The position numbers and the translations under genes are program-made. This document shows, piece after piece, positions 4,440-5,028 of a stretch of 5,028 nucleotides of DNA; positions within the stretch are counted from its first letter, which is position 1; every line of letters starts with the position of its first letter. The notes under the pieces were generated by a model. The model was given only the letters and a program-made list of their open reading frames with translations. It searched no databases and was not told where the DNA came from. The stretch is from the NCBI GenBank assembly GCA_030530045.1, contig JAUMVS010000115.1, positions 1 to 5,028 on the forward strand, read 5' to 3'. Source of the stretch: Phoenicibacter congonensis. Its GTDB lineage: Bacteria; Actinomycetota; Coriobacteriia; Coriobacteriales; Eggerthellaceae.

Positions 4440-5028
4440 TTGAAACTTGTTGAGTTGGAAAATATTTCGTTTTCGTATGACGGGGGCGAGACGCTAGTTC
4501 TAGATGGCGTCTCGCTTTCGCTTGATGATAACGAGCATTTGGCACTCGTTGGCAGGAATGGATGCGGAAAGTCGACGCTTGGGAAAATCGTTGCTGGTTT
4601 GCTTGCGCCTGACAGCGGCAAAGTTCAGCTCATGGGGCTAAATTGCTTTGACGAAGCTTGCGAGTTGGCGACTGCGGAAAAGGCTGGAGTTTCTGCTTGT
4701 GTGTCGCCCGAAAATTACGAGGCAGCGCGAAGAAAAATTGCCTATGTTGCACAGGACCCTTCGACGCAGCTCGTTTGCGAAACAGTTGCAGGTGAGTTGG
4801 CGTTTGGTGCGCAAAACCTCTGTTTGGGTGTTGAGCGAATTGATGAGCTTGTGGCGCTTGAGCTAGACAAAGCGGGCCTGGGTGCCATTGCTGAGCGCGA
4901 CCCGATGACGCTTTCGGGCGGAGAGCAGCAGCTCGTCACGATTGCGGCTGCAGTTGCAACTGAGCCTGAACTCGTGGTGCTTGACGAACCGACTGCCTAC
5001 CTCGACGCCGAGAACGCGGCGCATTGCA
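4440..5028 (+). CDS. ECF transporter ABC ATPase (EcfA type), 3' truncated by window
   Basis: The frame stays open from a TTG codon at 4440 to the window edge (196 codons seen). TTG is chosen because AAAAGG (4428-4433) lies six bases upstream and the residues after it, KLVELENISFSYDGGE, are the usual EcfA beginning; no ATG fits. ABC ATPase motifs are complete: Walker A GRNGCGKST (38-46), Q-loop AYVAQDPSTQLV (Q105), signature LSGGEQQ (158-164), Walker B VVLDEPT (179-185) and D-loop YLD (187-189). The Q-loop context QDPSTQ is typical of ECF ATPases, which power vitamin uptake with EcfT and S components such as the neighbouring RibU. About 17 extra residues lie between Walker A and the Q-loop (roughly 70-95), compared with usual EcfA. 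Codons are richer in TCG, ACG and GCG than in the BCCT gene. It could be EcfA1, EcfA2 or the first half of a fused double ATPase; the missing C-terminus would decide. Confidence 0.93.
   Translation, partial: MKLVELENISFSYDGGETLVLDGVSLSLDDNEHLALVGRNGCGKSTLGKIVAGLLAPDSGKVQLMGLNCFDEACELATAEKAGVSACVSPENYEAARRKIAYVAQDPSTQLVCETVAGELAFGAQNLCLGVERIDELVALELDKAGLGAIAERDPMTLSGGEQQLVTIAAAVATEPELVVLDEPTAYLDAENAAHC

Noticed and set aside
4364..4939. Short open frames on either strand inside the ATPase gene
   Set aside because: They are shadows of the ATPase frame, which carries all ABC motifs from TTG 4440.

Overview
The window (5,028 bases) is bacterial. It carries four protein genes on the plus strand, one clear riboswitch and an unusually large share of structured, gene-free DNA. 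The organism is not certain. Moderate to low G+C coding DNA, very AT-rich spacers, a DUF3841/BCCT pair and an FMN-riboswitch-controlled ECF vitamin importer with a TTG-started ATPase would suit a low-GC member of the Coriobacteriia (an Atopobium/Olsenella-like actinobacterium) or a Firmicute. This is inference from gene style, not from a marker gene.

Left part (1-2680). An AT-rich spacer (1-312) with repeated TTCAAAA-type motifs leads into a small DUF3841 protein of unknown function (313-879). It is followed 94 nt later by a complete BCCT-family transporter (974-2617), which probably imports glycine betaine, choline, carnitine or a related quaternary amine. The two genes may be co-transcribed. 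The transporter ends in a tight series of hairpins that includes a clear intrinsic terminator (2650-2680).

Middle part (2681-3606). About 930 bases hold no convincing protein gene, but they are not empty. There are further hairpins at 2693-2766 and an inverted repeat at 2960-2986. A good sigma-70-type promoter (TTGACA at 3027, TATTAT at 3049) is followed by about 255 nt with extensive pairing and a strong intrinsic terminator at 3280-3319. This looks like an unassigned non-coding RNA. Next come one copy of a 19-base repeat (3379-3397), an 83-base GC-rich nested hairpin (3419-3501) and an extended -10 promoter just before the riboswitch.

Right part (3607-5028). An FMN riboswitch (about 3610-3736) sits directly against the ribosome-binding site of ribU (3750-4319), the riboflavin-binding S component of an energy-coupling factor (ECF) transporter. 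After 120 nt containing the second copy of the 19-base repeat comes an ECF-type ABC ATPase that starts at TTG 4440 and runs off the window. RibU and the ATPase would work with a transmembrane EcfT subunit, and probably a second ATPase domain beyond the edge, to import riboflavin when cellular FMN is low.

No complete novel defence or mobile system is visible. The most interesting unexplained item is the promoter-to-terminator RNA unit at 3062-3319.
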